Shown: piece after piece, positions 49,988-58,519 of the stretch
Layout of the letters: each line of letters begins with the position of its first letter
How positions within the stretch are numbered: position 1 is the first letter of the stretch
DNA from: Trinickia terrae
Lineage (GTDB): Bacteria; Pseudomonadota; Gammaproteobacteria; Burkholderiales; Burkholderiaceae
DNA: 64,000 nt
Assembly (NCBI RefSeq): GCF_005144415.1
Contig: NZ_SWJE01000020.1
Coordinates: forward strand, 49,785 to 113,784
Direction: 5' to 3'
Made by a program: the position numbers and the translations under genes
Notes under the pieces: model-generated
The model's database searches: none
The model's input: the letters and a program-made list of their open reading frames with translations, nothing else
What the model was told of the DNA's origin: nothing

Positions 49988-51658
49988 TTATTGTTGCTTG
50001 TGCTTCTGCGTCCCGGCCGCAGTCTTCGGGCGGCTAGCTGCGGCCTTCGACGCCTTGTTGGTCGAGCTCGACGATCCGCCGGCCTTCGACGACTTGGACT
50101 TGCCGGCCGAGTCCGCCACCTTGACGGCCTTGGCCGTCGCCTGCCCCCGACCCATCTTGCTATCGTAGCGCGAATTGGACTTGGCGTCCGGCGCCTGGGC
50201 GTCGACCTTCTCGATTCGGCCGCCGGCCGGGATCGACGTCGCGATCTTCTGCGGACCAGGTTCGGCCGGCATCGCCTTGCCGACCGGCACGTGCAGTACG
50301 ATGACCTGCCCAGGCATCACGACGTCGCGGCGGGTCTTGTTCCACCCCTTCAACTGCGCGATCGACACACCGTAGCGGCTCGCGATCGCCGACATCGGCT
50401 GCTTGCGGCGCACGCGGATCAGCATCTTGCGCGTATCGGGGACATCGGGCTCCATCGCGAGCACCGCGCTTTCGGCGACGTCGGCGCTGATGTCCTCGTC
50501 GTCATCGTCGGCGCGAGGCACGACGAGCGTCGAGCCCGACTTCAGGCGCATGCCCGCTGGAATCTTGTTCACCGACATCAGCGTGTCCGCGTCGACACCG
50601 ATCTTCTCGGCAAGCGCCGCGGGCGTCGTGCGCTCACTGACCGTGTAGGTGGTCCACGAGGACAGCGAGCCACTATACGACTTCAGGTTGCGCTCGAATG
50701 CGCTCGCGTTGTCGAACGGCAGCAGGATCTGCGGCTGCGTGGCGCCGAGAATCACGGGCTTCGAGAACGACGGATTGAGCGAGCGGAACTCGTCGGTCGT
50801 CATGTCCGCGAGCTTCGCGGCCGTGGTCACGTCGATGTCGTGCGCGGTCGTCACGGTCACGAAATAGGGGTGGTTCGGAATGTCCGGCAGCGCGAGGCCG
50901 TACTGCTGCGGGTTCATCACGATGTTCTTGACCGCCTGCAGCTTCGGCACGTAGTTGCGCGTCTCGTTCGGCATGCGCAGGCTTTGGTAGTCGGTCGGCA
51001 GACCCGCTGCCTGATTGCGCGCGATCGCGCGCTGCACGTTGCCCTCGCCCCAGTTGTACGCCGCGAGTGCCAGGTACCAGTCGCCGAACATGTCGTGCAG
51101 GCGGGACAGGTAGTCGAGCGCGGCGCTCGTCGACGCCAGCACGTCGCGGCGCTCGTCCTGCCACATGTTCTGCTTGAGGTTGTACGTCTTGCCGGTGCCA
51201 GGCACGAACTGCCACATCCCCGCCGCCTTCGCGACCGACAGCGCCTGCGGGTTGTACGCCGATTCGATGAACGGCAGGAGCGCGAGCTCAGTCGGCATGT
51301 GCCGCGCCTCGAGCTCCTCGACGATGTGATACAGGTACTTCTGCGACCGCGCGGTCATGCGCTGCACGTAGTCCGGGCGCTGCGCATACCAGCTCGCCTG
51401 CATGTCGACGAGGTCGCTCTGCAAATCGGGCATCTGGAAACCGCGGCGAATCCGGCCCCACAGATCTGTGTCCTGGCTCTTCAGCTGATCGACCGAGCTG
51501 TTGTCGACATCGATGGTTTCGTTGGCGGCGGCGGTCTTGCGGAGGGTATCGGATACGGCTTGAGGGTCGGATGCTGCAGTGGAATTGGACGCTGTCGGGC
51601 CTTGGCTCGCGCACGCGGCGAGCAATAGAACCAACAGCGCGCTGAAAATAAATCGCAT
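49988..51658 (-). CDS. mltD: Membrane-bound lytic murein transglycosylase D
   Basis: A 556-residue lipoprotein (LLLAACASQG lipobox) that cleaves peptidoglycan glycan strands. The SLT domain has the catalytic glutamate in LLPFIESAYNPQALS and the AAGMWQFVPGTGKTYNL and AAYNWGEGNVQRAI motifs. Two C-terminal LysM domains follow (YTVSERTTPAALAEKIG; IRVRRKQPMSAIASRYG). An unusual tail of about 70 residues, rich in Lys, Ser and Ala, ends the protein and may hold the anionic cell wall or DNA-like polymers; that is a guess. Confidence 0.94.
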   Translation of the reverse strand: MRFIFSALLVLLLAACASQGPTASNSTAASDPQAVSDTLRKTAAANETIDVDNSSVDQLKSQDTDLWGRIRRGFQMPDLQSDLVDMQASWYAQRPDYVQRMTARSQKYLYHIVEELEARHMPTELALLPFIESAYNPQALSVAKAAGMWQFVPGTGKTYNLKQNMWQDERRDVLASTSAALDYLSRLHDMFGDWYLALAAYNWGEGNVQRAIARNQAAGLPTDYQSLRMPNETRNYVPKLQAVKNIVMNPQQYGLALPDIPNHPYFVTVTTAHDIDVTTAAKLADMTTDEFRSLNPSFSKPVILGATQPQILLPFDNASAFERNLKSYSGSLSSWTTYTVSERTTPAALAEKIGVDADTLMSVNKIPAGMRLKSGSTLVVPRADDDDEDISADVAESAVLAMEPDVPDTRKMLIRVRRKQPMSAIASRYGVSIAQLKGWNKTRRDVVMPGQVIVLHVPVGKAMPAEPGPQKIATSIPAGGRIEKVDAQAPDAKSNSRYDSKMGRGQATAKAVKVADSAGKSKSSKAGGSSSSTNKASKAAASRPKTAAGTQKHKQQ

Positions 51659-51817
51659 GGAACGTCTCGGCTTCCAAAGGCTGGAAATTGCAGGCGATGG
51701 TACGGAAGTGCGTCCTGTGCGTCAATAAGAAAAAGATGAAAAAAAACCTGCGAAATCCGAGGGTTGGAGCGCGTTCTCTAGTATTGAGATGAGCTTGTCC
51801 CTCAATTCTTCATGTGT

Positions 51818-52621
51818 TCAGCGGAATCGATTTTTCCACTCCCGCATCAGCGTGAACGAGGTCAGGCGATCCGGCACCGTTTCGTGCAGCTGCTCGGCGA
51901 GCGTGTCCCGGACCGCCACGACATCGGCGCGAAGGAACGGATTCACGGCGCGCTCGTGGGCGATCGTGGTCGGCAAGGTCGGTTCGTTGCGCGCGCGAAG
52001 CGCGAGCGCTTCGTCGCGCCACGCTTGCAACTCGGCATTGCCCGGTTCACAGGCAAGCGCGAACTTGATGTTCGACAGTGTGTACTCGTGCGCGCAATGC
52101 ACCTCGGTCGCGCCGGGCAAGGCCGCGAGCGAATCGAGCGAGTCCAGCATCTGCGCCGGCGTGCCTTCGAAAAGGCGCCCGCATCCGCAGGCGAAGAGCG
52201 TGTCGCCGCAGAACACGTGCGGCGTGCCGCGCGGGTCCGCGGCCTGGAAGTACGCGATGTGGCCGCTCGTGTGGCCGGGGACGTCGAGCACCGCGAACTC
52301 GGCTGCCGGCGACTCGACGCGCACGCGATCGCCGCCGCGCAAGCGCTTGGTCAAACGGTCGATCGACTCGCCGGCCGGGCCGTAAACCTCAAGTGGTTCC
52401 GATGCCGGCTGCGTCCGCAACAGCTCGACTACTCCGCCGACGTGGTCCTGATGGTGGTGCGTGAGTAAAATAGCGGTCAGTCGCCAGCCCCGCTTCGCGA
52501 GATAGGCGCGAACCGGAGCGGCGTCGCCTGGGTCTACCGCAAACGCGTCGCGCCCGTCGGACACCAGCCAGATATAGTTGTCTTCAAATGCCGGCACCGG
52601 CACGTATTCCAGCGAATTCAT
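51818..52621 (-). CDS. gloB: Hydroxyacylglutathione hydrolase (glyoxalase II)
   Basis: A 267-residue metallo-beta-lactamase-fold enzyme that hydrolyses S-lactoylglutathione to lactate and glutathione, the second step of methylglyoxal removal. The metal motif THHHQDHVGG, GHTSGHIAYF, and CGDTLFACGCGRLFEG are intact, and the C-terminal HAGH domain has HEYTLSNIKFAL and REWKNRFR. ATG 52621 is the normal start. It is divergent from the methyltransferase gene, 18 bases apart. Confidence 0.96.
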   Translation of the reverse strand: MNSLEYVPVPAFEDNYIWLVSDGRDAFAVDPGDAAPVRAYLAKRGWRLTAILLTHHHQDHVGGVVELLRTQPASEPLEVYGPAGESIDRLTKRLRGGDRVRVESPAAEFAVLDVPGHTSGHIAYFQAADPRGTPHVFCGDTLFACGCGRLFEGTPAQMLDSLDSLAALPGATEVHCAHEYTLSNIKFALACEPGNAELQAWRDEALALRARNEPTLPTTIAHERAVNPFLRADVVAVRDTLAEQLHETVPDRLTSFTLMREWKNRFR

Positions 52622-52639
52622 AGGCGACGCCTTATTCAT

Positions 52640-53485
52640 ATGCCTGATCGATCGATTATAGACTGGCCCGCCTGGACCGATTCCCCGCCTGGGCGCTACG
52701 TGCTCGCGTGGGAGCAGGCGCAGCTCGATCGCGTCGTCTCCAACGTGTTCGGCTACCACGCGCTGCAGCTCGGCCTGCCTCAGCTCGACGCACTGCGCGA
52801 GAACCGGATGCCGTGCCGCGGGCTCGTCCTTGACGCGGCAAGCAGCGCGAGCGCGCCCTACGAGTACCCGCGCGCGAACTCGCCTGCCGGCAATGGCGAA
52901 GCGGCCACGCCAAGCGACCGCAACGCGCCCGACGGCCGCGCCACAGTCTGGTGCGACCTGCTCGACTTGCCGTTCGAAGCGCAGAGCGTCGACTTGATCG
53001 TCATGCCGCACACGCTCGAGTTCACGAGCGACCCGCACCGCCTGCTGCGCGAAGCCGAGCGCGTGCTGATGCCCGAAGGCCAGTTGATCATCCTCGGCTT
53101 CAATTCGCTGAGCCTGTGGGGCGCGCGGCAATCGTTCGGCAAGATGGCGGGGCGACCGTTCGTGCCGGCCGCCCACGACCTCATCGCGTTCACGCGCCTC
53201 AAGGACTGGATCAAGCTGCTCGGCTTCGAGCTTGAACGTGGACGCTTCGGCTGCTATCGTCCGCCGCTCGCCACCGAACAGTGGCTCGCGCGCTATGCGT
53301 TCATGGAAGCCGCCGGCGACCGCTGGTGGCCGATCTTCGGCGCGTCCTACATGGTCACCGCGATCAAGCGCGTGCGCGGCATGCGGCTCGTCGGCGCCGT
53401 GAAGGTGAAAAAGCCAGTTCTCGCGCCGGGCCTGACGCCCGCGGCCACGCAGAAAACCCATATCACCCGGAAATATGACACCTGA
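52640..53485 (+). CDS. SAM-dependent methyltransferase-like protein
   Basis: A 281-residue class I methyltransferase-like protein. The later motifs are clear ([46 protein letters not shown]), as in PF08241-type enzymes. The usual glycine-rich SAM loop is not canonical: [17 protein letters not shown] stands where DxGxGxG is expected. The gene sits between gloB and rnhA, a conserved spot in proteobacteria, but the substrate is unknown. Its 3' end overlaps the rnhA start by 11 bases, so the two are likely cotranscribed. Confidence 0.82.
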   Translation: MPDRSIIDWPAWTDSPPGRYVLAWEQAQLDRVVSNVFGYHALQLGLPQLDALRENRMPCRGLVLDAASSASAPYEYPRANSPAGNGEAATPSDRNAPDGRATVWCDLLDLPFEAQSVDLIVMPHTLEFTSDPHRLLREAERVLMPEGQLIILGFNSLSLWGARQSFGKMAGRPFVPAAHDLIAFTRLKDWIKLLGFELERGRFGCYRPPLATEQWLARYAFMEAAGDRWWPIFGASYMVTAIKRVRGMRLVGAVKVKKPVLAPGLTPAATQKTHITRKYDT

Positions 53486-53921
53486 GCTCATCGAAATCTT
53501 CACCGACGGCGCCTGCAAGGGCAATCCCGGCCCCGGCGGCTGGGGCGCGCTGTTGCGCTATGGCACGCAAGAAAAGGAACTGTTCGGCGGCGAAGCGTCG
53601 ACGACCAACAACCGCATGGAGCTGATGGCGGTGATCGCCGCGCTCGAAGCGTTGAAGCGTCCGTGCAAGGCGGTCGTGCACACCGACTCGCAATATGTGC
53701 AAAAAGGCATCAGCGAGTGGATCCACGGCTGGAAGAAAAAAAACTGGATGACCGCGGCAAAGACTCCAGTGAAGAACGCCGATTTGTGGAAGCGGCTCGA
53801 CGCGCTCGTCGCGCAGCACGAGATCGAATGGCGCTGGGTCAAGGGCCATGCGGGACACCCGGAGAACGAGCGCGCCGACGCGCTCGCAAACCGCGGCGTG
53901 GCTACGCTTGCCGAAGGCTGA
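53475..53921 (+). CDS. rnhA: Ribonuclease HI
   Basis: A 148-residue nuclease that degrades RNA in RNA-DNA hybrids. All catalytic residues can be seen: Asp in [17 protein letters not shown], Glu in [13 protein letters not shown], Asp in VVHTDSQYV, His in [11 protein letters not shown], and the last Asp in RADALAN. The basic protrusion (WKKKNW) is present. It overlaps the upstream methyltransferase gene and precedes dnaQ by 60 bases. Confidence 0.97.
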   Translation: MTPELIEIFTDGACKGNPGPGGWGALLRYGTQEKELFGGEASTTNNRMELMAVIAALEALKRPCKAVVHTDSQYVQKGISEWIHGWKKKNWMTAAKTPVKNADLWKRLDALVAQHEIEWRWVKGHAGHPENERADALANRGVATLAEG

Positions 53922-53981
53922 GCCCGTCCCGCCCTTTCTCGCGTCCTCCACTGAAACTGAATCACCGGGCTATCCGACACC

Positions 53982-54719
53982 ATGCGCCAAATCGTCCTCG
54001 ACACTGAAACCACCGGCCTCAACGCGCGCACGGGCGACCGCATCATCGAAATCGGCGGCGTCGAACTCGTGAACCGCCGCCTGACCGGCAACAACCTGCA
54101 CTTCTACATCAACCCGGAGCGCGACAGCGACCCGGGCGCGCTCGCCGTCCACGGGCTGACGACCGAGTTCCTGAGCGACAAGCCCAAATTCGCGGAGATC
54201 GCCGACCAGTTGCGCGATTTCCTGCAGGACGCCGAGCTCATCATTCACAACGCGCCGTTCGACCTCGGCTTTCTCAACGCCGAGTTCGCACTGCTCGGCC
54301 TGCCGCCGTTCACCGAGACCTGCGGCGAAGTGATCGACACGCTCGTCAAGGCGAAGTCGATGTTCCCTGGTAAGCGCAACTCGCTCGACGCGCTGTGCGA
54401 CCGCTTCGGCATCAGCAACGCGCACCGGACGCTGCACGGCGCGCTGCTTGACTCGGAACTGCTCGCCGAGGTGTATCTGGCGATGACGCGCGGTCAGGAG
54501 AGCCTCGTCATCGACATGCTCGGGGAGACGCAGACTGCGGGAGGCGATGCCTCTGGTCCGCGTGTCGCCCTTGAATCGCTGTCGCTGCCGGTGCTCGCCG
54601 CCAGCGACGACGAGCTTGCGGCGCATCAGGCCGTGCTCGACAACCTCGACAAGGCAATTAAGGGGACGAGCGTGTGGCGGCGCGAGCCGGCCCCGGCGGA
54701 GGCCGCCGACGCCGCGTAG
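53982..54719 (+). CDS. dnaQ: DNA polymerase III epsilon subunit (proofreading exonuclease)
   Basis: A 245-residue 3'-5' exonuclease of the polymerase III core. Exo I is LDTETTGLNARTGDRIIEIGGVE, Exo II is IIHNAPFDLGFLNAEF, and Exo III is HGALLDSELLAEVYLAM, all with their acidic residues. The C-terminal part, which binds the alpha subunit, is present. rnhA and dnaQ stand side by side in many proteobacteria. Confidence 0.97.
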   Translation: MRQIVLDTETTGLNARTGDRIIEIGGVELVNRRLTGNNLHFYINPERDSDPGALAVHGLTTEFLSDKPKFAEIADQLRDFLQDAELIIHNAPFDLGFLNAEFALLGLPPFTETCGEVIDTLVKAKSMFPGKRNSLDALCDRFGISNAHRTLHGALLDSELLAEVYLAMTRGQESLVIDMLGETQTAGGDASGPRVALESLSLPVLAASDDELAAHQAVLDNLDKAIKGTSVWRREPAPAEAADAA

Positions 54720-54751
54720 GCGCTCAGGCACGCAAGCCGCTTAAAAAGTGC

Positions 54752-54780
54752 TTTACGAGTCCGCGAAGCTCTGACATAAT
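54752..54780 (+). promoter_or_regulatory. Sigma-70 promoter of tRNA-Val
   Basis: TTTACG (54752-54757) and CATAAT (54775-54780) are 17 bases apart, 12 bases before the tRNA 5' end. Confidence 0.72.
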
Positions 54781-54792
54781 TCGAGGCTCTTC

Positions 54793-54867
54793 GGGTGGTT
54801 AGCTCAGCGGTAGAGCACTGCCTTCACACGGCAGGGGTCACTGGTTCGATCCCAGTACTACCCACCA
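54793..54867 (+). tRNA. tRNA-Val (anticodon CAC), probable prophage attachment site
   Basis: A 75-nt cloverleaf with encoded CCA: acceptor GGGTGGT with ACTACCC, anticodon loop TTCACAC, T arm ACTGG-TTCGATC-CCAGT. It reads GTG codons. The 3' end borders the filamentous prophage with its tyrosine integrase, so it probably is the attachment site left intact by integration; the second copy would be outside the window. Confidence 0.96.
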
Positions 54868-54955
54868 GAATTTGGCCGAAGACTTCTGAAACGCCTCATG
54901 GGCTGGTTTAACCGGCTCATCCGGCCAACAGGATGTTTTTGCTAGTGCAGTAACG

Positions 54956-54985
54956 AAAAAGCCCCGATTCGTCGGGGCTTTTTTT
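54956..54985. terminator. Bidirectional terminator beside tRNA-Val
   Basis: AAGCCCCGA, loop TTCG, TCGGGGCTT, with A5 before and a run of seven T after. It can stop tRNA transcription to the right and the prophage cargo transcript to the left. Confidence 0.9.
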
Positions 54986-55007
54986 GTGGCAAATGGGGAT
55001 ATCCAAC

Positions 55008-55292
55008 CTACAGACGCCGAACACTCCACCGCTTGCGAACAACTAGATTCGCTACCGCCACCAACACGCCGACCAAGATCCACGAAAGCACAAGGATCAG
55101 CATCAGCGCCAGCGCTGGCATATCGTCCGGGTTGGCTAGCTCGGAGTGCCCGACGAGTCGCAGCACGGCCCGTAGCCCGTCATCGAGGAAATCAGGCATC
55201 GCGATAGGCAACGCAGCGACTAGGTGCGCGAGAACCCAACCGCCCACAAGCGTTAAGAGCACATTCAGCGTAATCAACGCAGTTCGTTTCAT
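55008..55292 (-). CDS. Two-helix membrane protein, candidate immunity partner of the DUF2778 protein
   Basis: A 94-residue inner-membrane protein with two hydrophobic segments, one at the N-terminus (ALITLNVLLTLVGGWVLAHLVAAL) and one near residue 65-85 (ALALMLILVLSWILVGVLVAV), leaving a loop of about 30 residues with acidic character (MPDFLDDGLRAVL, HSELANPDD) between them, probably in the periplasm. The C-terminus is basic and should be cytoplasmic. Its ATG overlaps the stop of the DUF2778 gene by ATGA, so it is made together with that enzyme. I do not recognise a family. An immunity protein or, less likely, a holin-like protein are the two readings. Confidence 0.72.
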   Translation of the reverse strand: MKRTALITLNVLLTLVGGWVLAHLVAALPIAMPDFLDDGLRAVLRLVGHSELANPDDMPALALMLILVLSWILVGVLVAVANLVVRKRWSVRRL

Positions 55293-55771
55293 TGCACGTC
55301 AACCGTTCCGTACGCTTTCAGAGTAGTCCCTGGGACCGATATATCCGCCCCGCTCTTCCGCAGCGCGTCGGCAAACTGAGCGAACTTCGGCGGACTCATC
55401 ACCGTAATGCATCCATCGCTCAACCGCATCCGACCGACCGGATGCAATCGAAAACTACCGCGCTTAACCCGTCCGACATATGTACTGTCACCAGTCCTGC
55501 CGTTCCAAAGCATGAACCATTGCGTATGGTCGGTTGATCCGTACCCATACTTGCCCCACAGGTCGTAAAACCAACCGAAACGCCCGCCCGACTGGCGATC
55601 GACAATATAGTAGGTGCCTCTCGGGATCGGCCCGACATCTTCCCTGCCCGTGGCATTCGGATTATTGCGTCCGGCCCCATGCCCCGAGAATGCAGCCATA
55701 ACGCCTACGCCAGGACATTTTAAAAAAGAAGTGCTTTGGCCGTTGAGAGCAAATGTGCAGCGAAGGGGCAT
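55289..55771 (-). CDS. DUF2778/Tlde1-type peptidoglycan-active enzyme
   Basis: A protein of about 160 residues matching the DUF2778 family (now the Tlde1 domain), to which a Salmonella type VI effector belongs that acts on peptidoglycan peptides by an L,D-transpeptidase-like mechanism. The family pattern is clear: CTFALNGQ, CPGVG...AFSGHG, GPIPRGTYYIVDR, GWFYDLWG, then FRLHPVGRMRLSDGCITV, which supplies the expected catalytic His (about 110) and Cys (about 121). It ends with TTLKAYGTVDV. No signal peptide is seen. Start codon uncertain: ATG 55771, 55780 and 55810 are in frame. It overlaps the next gene by four bases. Confidence 0.8.
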   Translation of the reverse strand: MPLRCTFALNGQSTSFLKCPGVGVMAAFSGHGAGRNNPNATGREDVGPIPRGTYYIVDRQSGGRFGWFYDLWGKYGYGSTDHTQWFMLWNGRTGDSTYVGRVKRGSFRLHPVGRMRLSDGCITVMSPPKFAQFADALRKSGADISVPGTTLKAYGTVDVQ

Positions 55772-55907
55772 GGCATTCATTTTTTGTATGAAGATTAGCC
55801 AGAATACCATCCCCTCCCGTCTTTCCGGCACAATATCGAATTGCACCATCCACCCCGACGAAAGCAGCGCCGAGTTCGCGGACTACGACAACGCGCCAAT
55901 TCCTGAG

Positions 55908-56186
55908 CTACTTCTTAATGACAAACAACGCGAGATCCTTTCCTTTGAGCCACTTTGGACGCGGCCCGCGACCGCCCCAAGTCGCGCCGGTTTCAGGATG
56001 GCGATAGAGAGCGATGCTGCTAATGAATTTTTTGTTACTTCGTCCGAAAATTTCGGCCGACGTGAAGCCAAACGCAGCGACAGTTTCGCGCACTTTCGCT
56101 AACGTGGACTCATATTCAGCGTCTTTTGCACGCTCGATTTCCTGGTCCAACCGTTTGAGCTCAGCTTGCAGATCACGATAATTCAA
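55908..56186 (-). CDS. H-NS family nucleoid protein
   Basis: A 92-residue protein. Residues 1-40 are a helical, charged oligomerisation region (LQAELKRLDQEIERAKDAEYESTLAKV), and the C-terminus carries the H-NS DNA-binding signature (YRHPETGATWGGRGPRPKWL) that inserts into AT-rich minor grooves. The start is TTG 56186 with GGAG about nine bases upstream. H-NS proteins silence foreign, AT-rich DNA; here one is carried by the prophage beside the integrase and ahead of the DUF2778 cassette, so it may silence the phage or cargo. Confidence 0.85.
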   Translation of the reverse strand: MNYRDLQAELKRLDQEIERAKDAEYESTLAKVRETVAAFGFTSAEIFGRSNKKFISSIALYRHPETGATWGGRGPRPKWLKGKDLALFVIKK

Positions 56187-56330
56187 GATATGTCTCCACT
56201 AATAACCCTACGGGACAATCTTAGCTGAAATGGATATAAATCGCGATGCAATACACCCTAGACAGAAAGCCCTGACAATCAGCGCTTTCTTTTCGCATGC
56301 GAATACAGTATGCAGGACAGCAATTGCGCG

Positions 56331-57185
56331 CTAGACATCCAGCAGCAACTGAACTGCCGACCGCCCGACGTGCGGCGCTAAATGTGCATACCGCTCTGTC
56401 ACAGTAATCGAGGAATGCCCGAGCAGTTCTTTTACGACATATAGTGAGACACCGGCCATCACCAGCCAGGAAGCAAAGGTGTGCCGCAAGTCATGCACTC
56501 GAAAATCCTCAATGCCTGCGCGGTCGCATGCCGCCTGAAAGCCCTTCTGAATGGTTGTCAAACGAGCATCACCATTGACGGCGAACACCCAATTCGCCCG
56601 AGGGACGTTGACCGACAGCCATCGCCGCTGATCTCGAAGCGCGACTACAGCAGCTTCGTTGAGCGGCACCGTTCGCCGCTTCGCGTTCTTCGTGTGCTCT
56701 GGCTCGAACCATAGTATCGACTTCTCTAGATCGACCCTGGACCACTCCAGGCGCAACAGCTCATTTTTCCGACAGCCCGTGTTCAAGGCCAAGCGGATGA
56801 AGTTTGCCAAGTGCGGCCTACGCGCAAACTGGGAAGCGGCAACAATCAGGCCGTCTGACTCCCGGCGCGTGATCCATCGCACCCGGCCAGACGCTTCCCC
56901 CAGGCCAAGACGAGCAACAGGGTTCGGAAGGTCGTTCCGGTCATGCTCCAGCCGGACAAAATTGATCGCAGCAGAAAAAAAGCGCAGTTCGCGATGAATC
57001 GTCGCCTGCGATACACCCTCGCCCTGGCGCAGCGTTACGTACGCCCTGACATCCGCCCGCCGCAGCTCGACCAGCCTACGGCCACCAAAATACGGCTGCA
57101 GGCGCTTCAACGAATACAGATCACGCTGTTTGCTCCGATGGCTCTTCGCCGCCAGATAGATGCCGACCACTTCCTCAAACACCAT
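56331..57185 (-). CDS. int: Tyrosine recombinase (phage integrase)
   Basis: A 284-residue integrase. The core-binding domain covers residues 1-95, the catalytic domain the rest, with Arg139 (NTGCRKNELL), His231 and Arg234 (HDLRHTFASW), His257 (LLGHSS) and the nucleophile Tyr266 (TERYAHL). It lacks the N-terminal arm-binding domain of lambda-type integrases. It should insert and excise the phage at the tRNA-Val gene 1.5 kb away. Many filamentous phages instead borrow host XerCD, so an own integrase is notable. Confidence 0.94.
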   Translation of the reverse strand: MVFEEVVGIYLAAKSHRSKQRDLYSLKRLQPYFGGRRLVELRRADVRAYVTLRQGEGVSQATIHRELRFFSAAINFVRLEHDRNDLPNPVARLGLGEASGRVRWITRRESDGLIVAASQFARRPHLANFIRLALNTGCRKNELLRLEWSRVDLEKSILWFEPEHTKNAKRRTVPLNEAAVVALRDQRRWLSVNVPRANWVFAVNGDARLTTIQKGFQAACDRAGIEDFRVHDLRHTFASWLVMAGVSLYVVKELLGHSSITVTERYAHLAPHVGRSAVQLLLDV

Positions 57186-57246
57186 GTATGACGCCCCACA
57201 TGCCGGGTTGAATATGCGTAATAACGTCAGACAATTAGTAAGACTT

Positions 57247-57260
57247 TAAACGGCCGTTTA
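57247..57260. repeat. 14-bp perfect palindrome between rep and int
   Basis: TAAACGGCCGTTTA lies in the 83-base gap between the replication gene stop and the integrase start. It may be an operator for integrase control or a replication element. Confidence 0.55.
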
Positions 57261-57268
57261 CCGACCAC

Positions 57269-58234
57269 TCAACTATCCACGTTCCCCGTTGCCATCCAGA
57301 AAACGCCTATGCCCTGGTTCCAATAGAACTGAGCGCCGTCACACGTTGCGCCGTTCCCCAGCACGCACCGATGCGCCGCCACCACAGCATCCCGCGCCTG
57401 ATACTCGGGGCCGAGGTGCACGTACGTCGTCACTTCCGGCACCACGATGCCCCGGCTTGTCCAATACCGTTTCTTGTTGAACGTCGACACGTCAGAGTCT
57501 TTGCCGACGTACTTGGCGATATACGTGGCGATCCGGTGTCGCATCGCACGACCCTTGCCGCCTATCTTCTTCATGAGCGCCTGGAGCTTTCGGTTGCCAG
57601 AGCTATCGTTCACCGCGCCATCCGTGCCGAGCTTGCTAATAACCGACAGCCAAATCGAACGCAGCAGCTTCCAGTTCTGCCGACCGCTCACCGCCACGTG
57701 CATATGCCATCCGCCGCGCTCATGCCGCTCAGGCACCGCCACGTAGTGAAAATCCTGCAACCGATTCAGCCGCCGCCTGAATTCGTCCCAGGCCTTCGCC
57801 CATACCTCAATCGACGCCTCATTGCGCCGCATTGTTAGCGTCAGCATGCGATCCGCGCGGATCGCCTTGCAGCGCTTGCGAATCATGCGCTTGGATCGCT
57901 CTACGGACGTTTTGAGCGACTTCGCCGCCTTCTCCGACACATCGTCGCCAGTCTCGCTTTCCAGCTTTTCGCGCTTGCCACGCATCCCCCGGGGCCGCAG
58001 CCGCAACTCGTGAAAGCGACGTTGAATGGCAACGCTGAACGCAACGACCTCTTGCTGACCGTCTTCGAACCGCTGCGAACGAATGATGTACTCATCGCTG
58101 AACGGCCCCTCAGACTCGTATGCCGGAATCGGCTCGCCGCGCAGCGATGCTGCGTTCAATGCTTGGGGAGAGTCGTACTGATTCAGAACGCTTTGATAAG
58201 ACAGCGTTTTTTGACCTACAATGCCATCACTCAC
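57269..58234 (-). CDS. Rolling-circle replication initiator (HUH endonuclease)
   Basis: A protein of about 321 residues. The three motifs of HUH Rep proteins are in order: motif 1 LTLT (about 131-134), the metal motif GGWHMHVAVSG with HMH at 177-179, and YIAKY at 238-242 with the nicking tyrosine(s) and a conserved lysine. It should nick one strand at the phage origin and start single-strand synthesis, the role of pII in Ff phages. I choose GTG 58234, eight bases after ACGAGG; the open frame to 58420 begins inside a hairpin and lacks similarity. An Arg/Lys-rich stretch precedes motif 1. Confidence 0.87.
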   Translation of the reverse strand: MSDGIVGQKTLSYQSVLNQYDSPQALNAASLRGEPIPAYESEGPFSDEYIIRSQRFEDGQQEVVAFSVAIQRRFHELRLRPRGMRGKREKLESETGDDVSEKAAKSLKTSVERSKRMIRKRCKAIRADRMLTLTMRRNEASIEVWAKAWDEFRRRLNRLQDFHYVAVPERHERGGWHMHVAVSGRQNWKLLRSIWLSVISKLGTDGAVNDSSGNRKLQALMKKIGGKGRAMRHRIATYIAKYVGKDSDVSTFNKKRYWTSRGIVVPEVTTYVHLGPEYQARDAVVAAHRCVLGNGATCDGAQFYWNQGIGVFWMATGNVDS

Positions 58235-58402
58235 GTTGGATACCTCGTATATCCGATGTTTGTCACCGCCCGGGATCGCGCCAACGATCGCCGGGTTTTT
58301 CTTTTTGCCACTCGCCCCGAACCTGATATCTTTCGCATCCGGCGGGAAACCCCAGGCTGGTGTTTTCTCAACTGGTCCACCAGCCGTCCGCCGTCTTGTC
58401 GT

Positions 58403-58443
58403 CCCGGGCATCCACCCCACGCATGGATACCCGGGATTTTTTT
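58403..58443 (+). terminator. Hairpin with T-tract upstream of rep
   Basis: CCCGGGCATCCA pairs with TGGATACCCGGG (one mismatch) around a nine-base loop, followed by seven T on the plus strand. It could stop rightward transcripts or, in single-stranded phage DNA, serve as origin or packaging hairpin; no plus-strand gene ends here. Confidence 0.6.
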
Positions 58444-58519
58444 CGTCTGAGCCCTTCTCTACCTCCTGATAGAGCCTGGCTTCGTCTGCATTTCCGTTAA
58501 GTGTTAGAGGTACAAGTTT

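Noticed and set aside
55289..55849. The longest DUF2778 frame, starting at 55849
   Set aside because: The first 13-26 residues do not resemble the family N-terminus, which begins near MPLRCTF; a later start is more likely.
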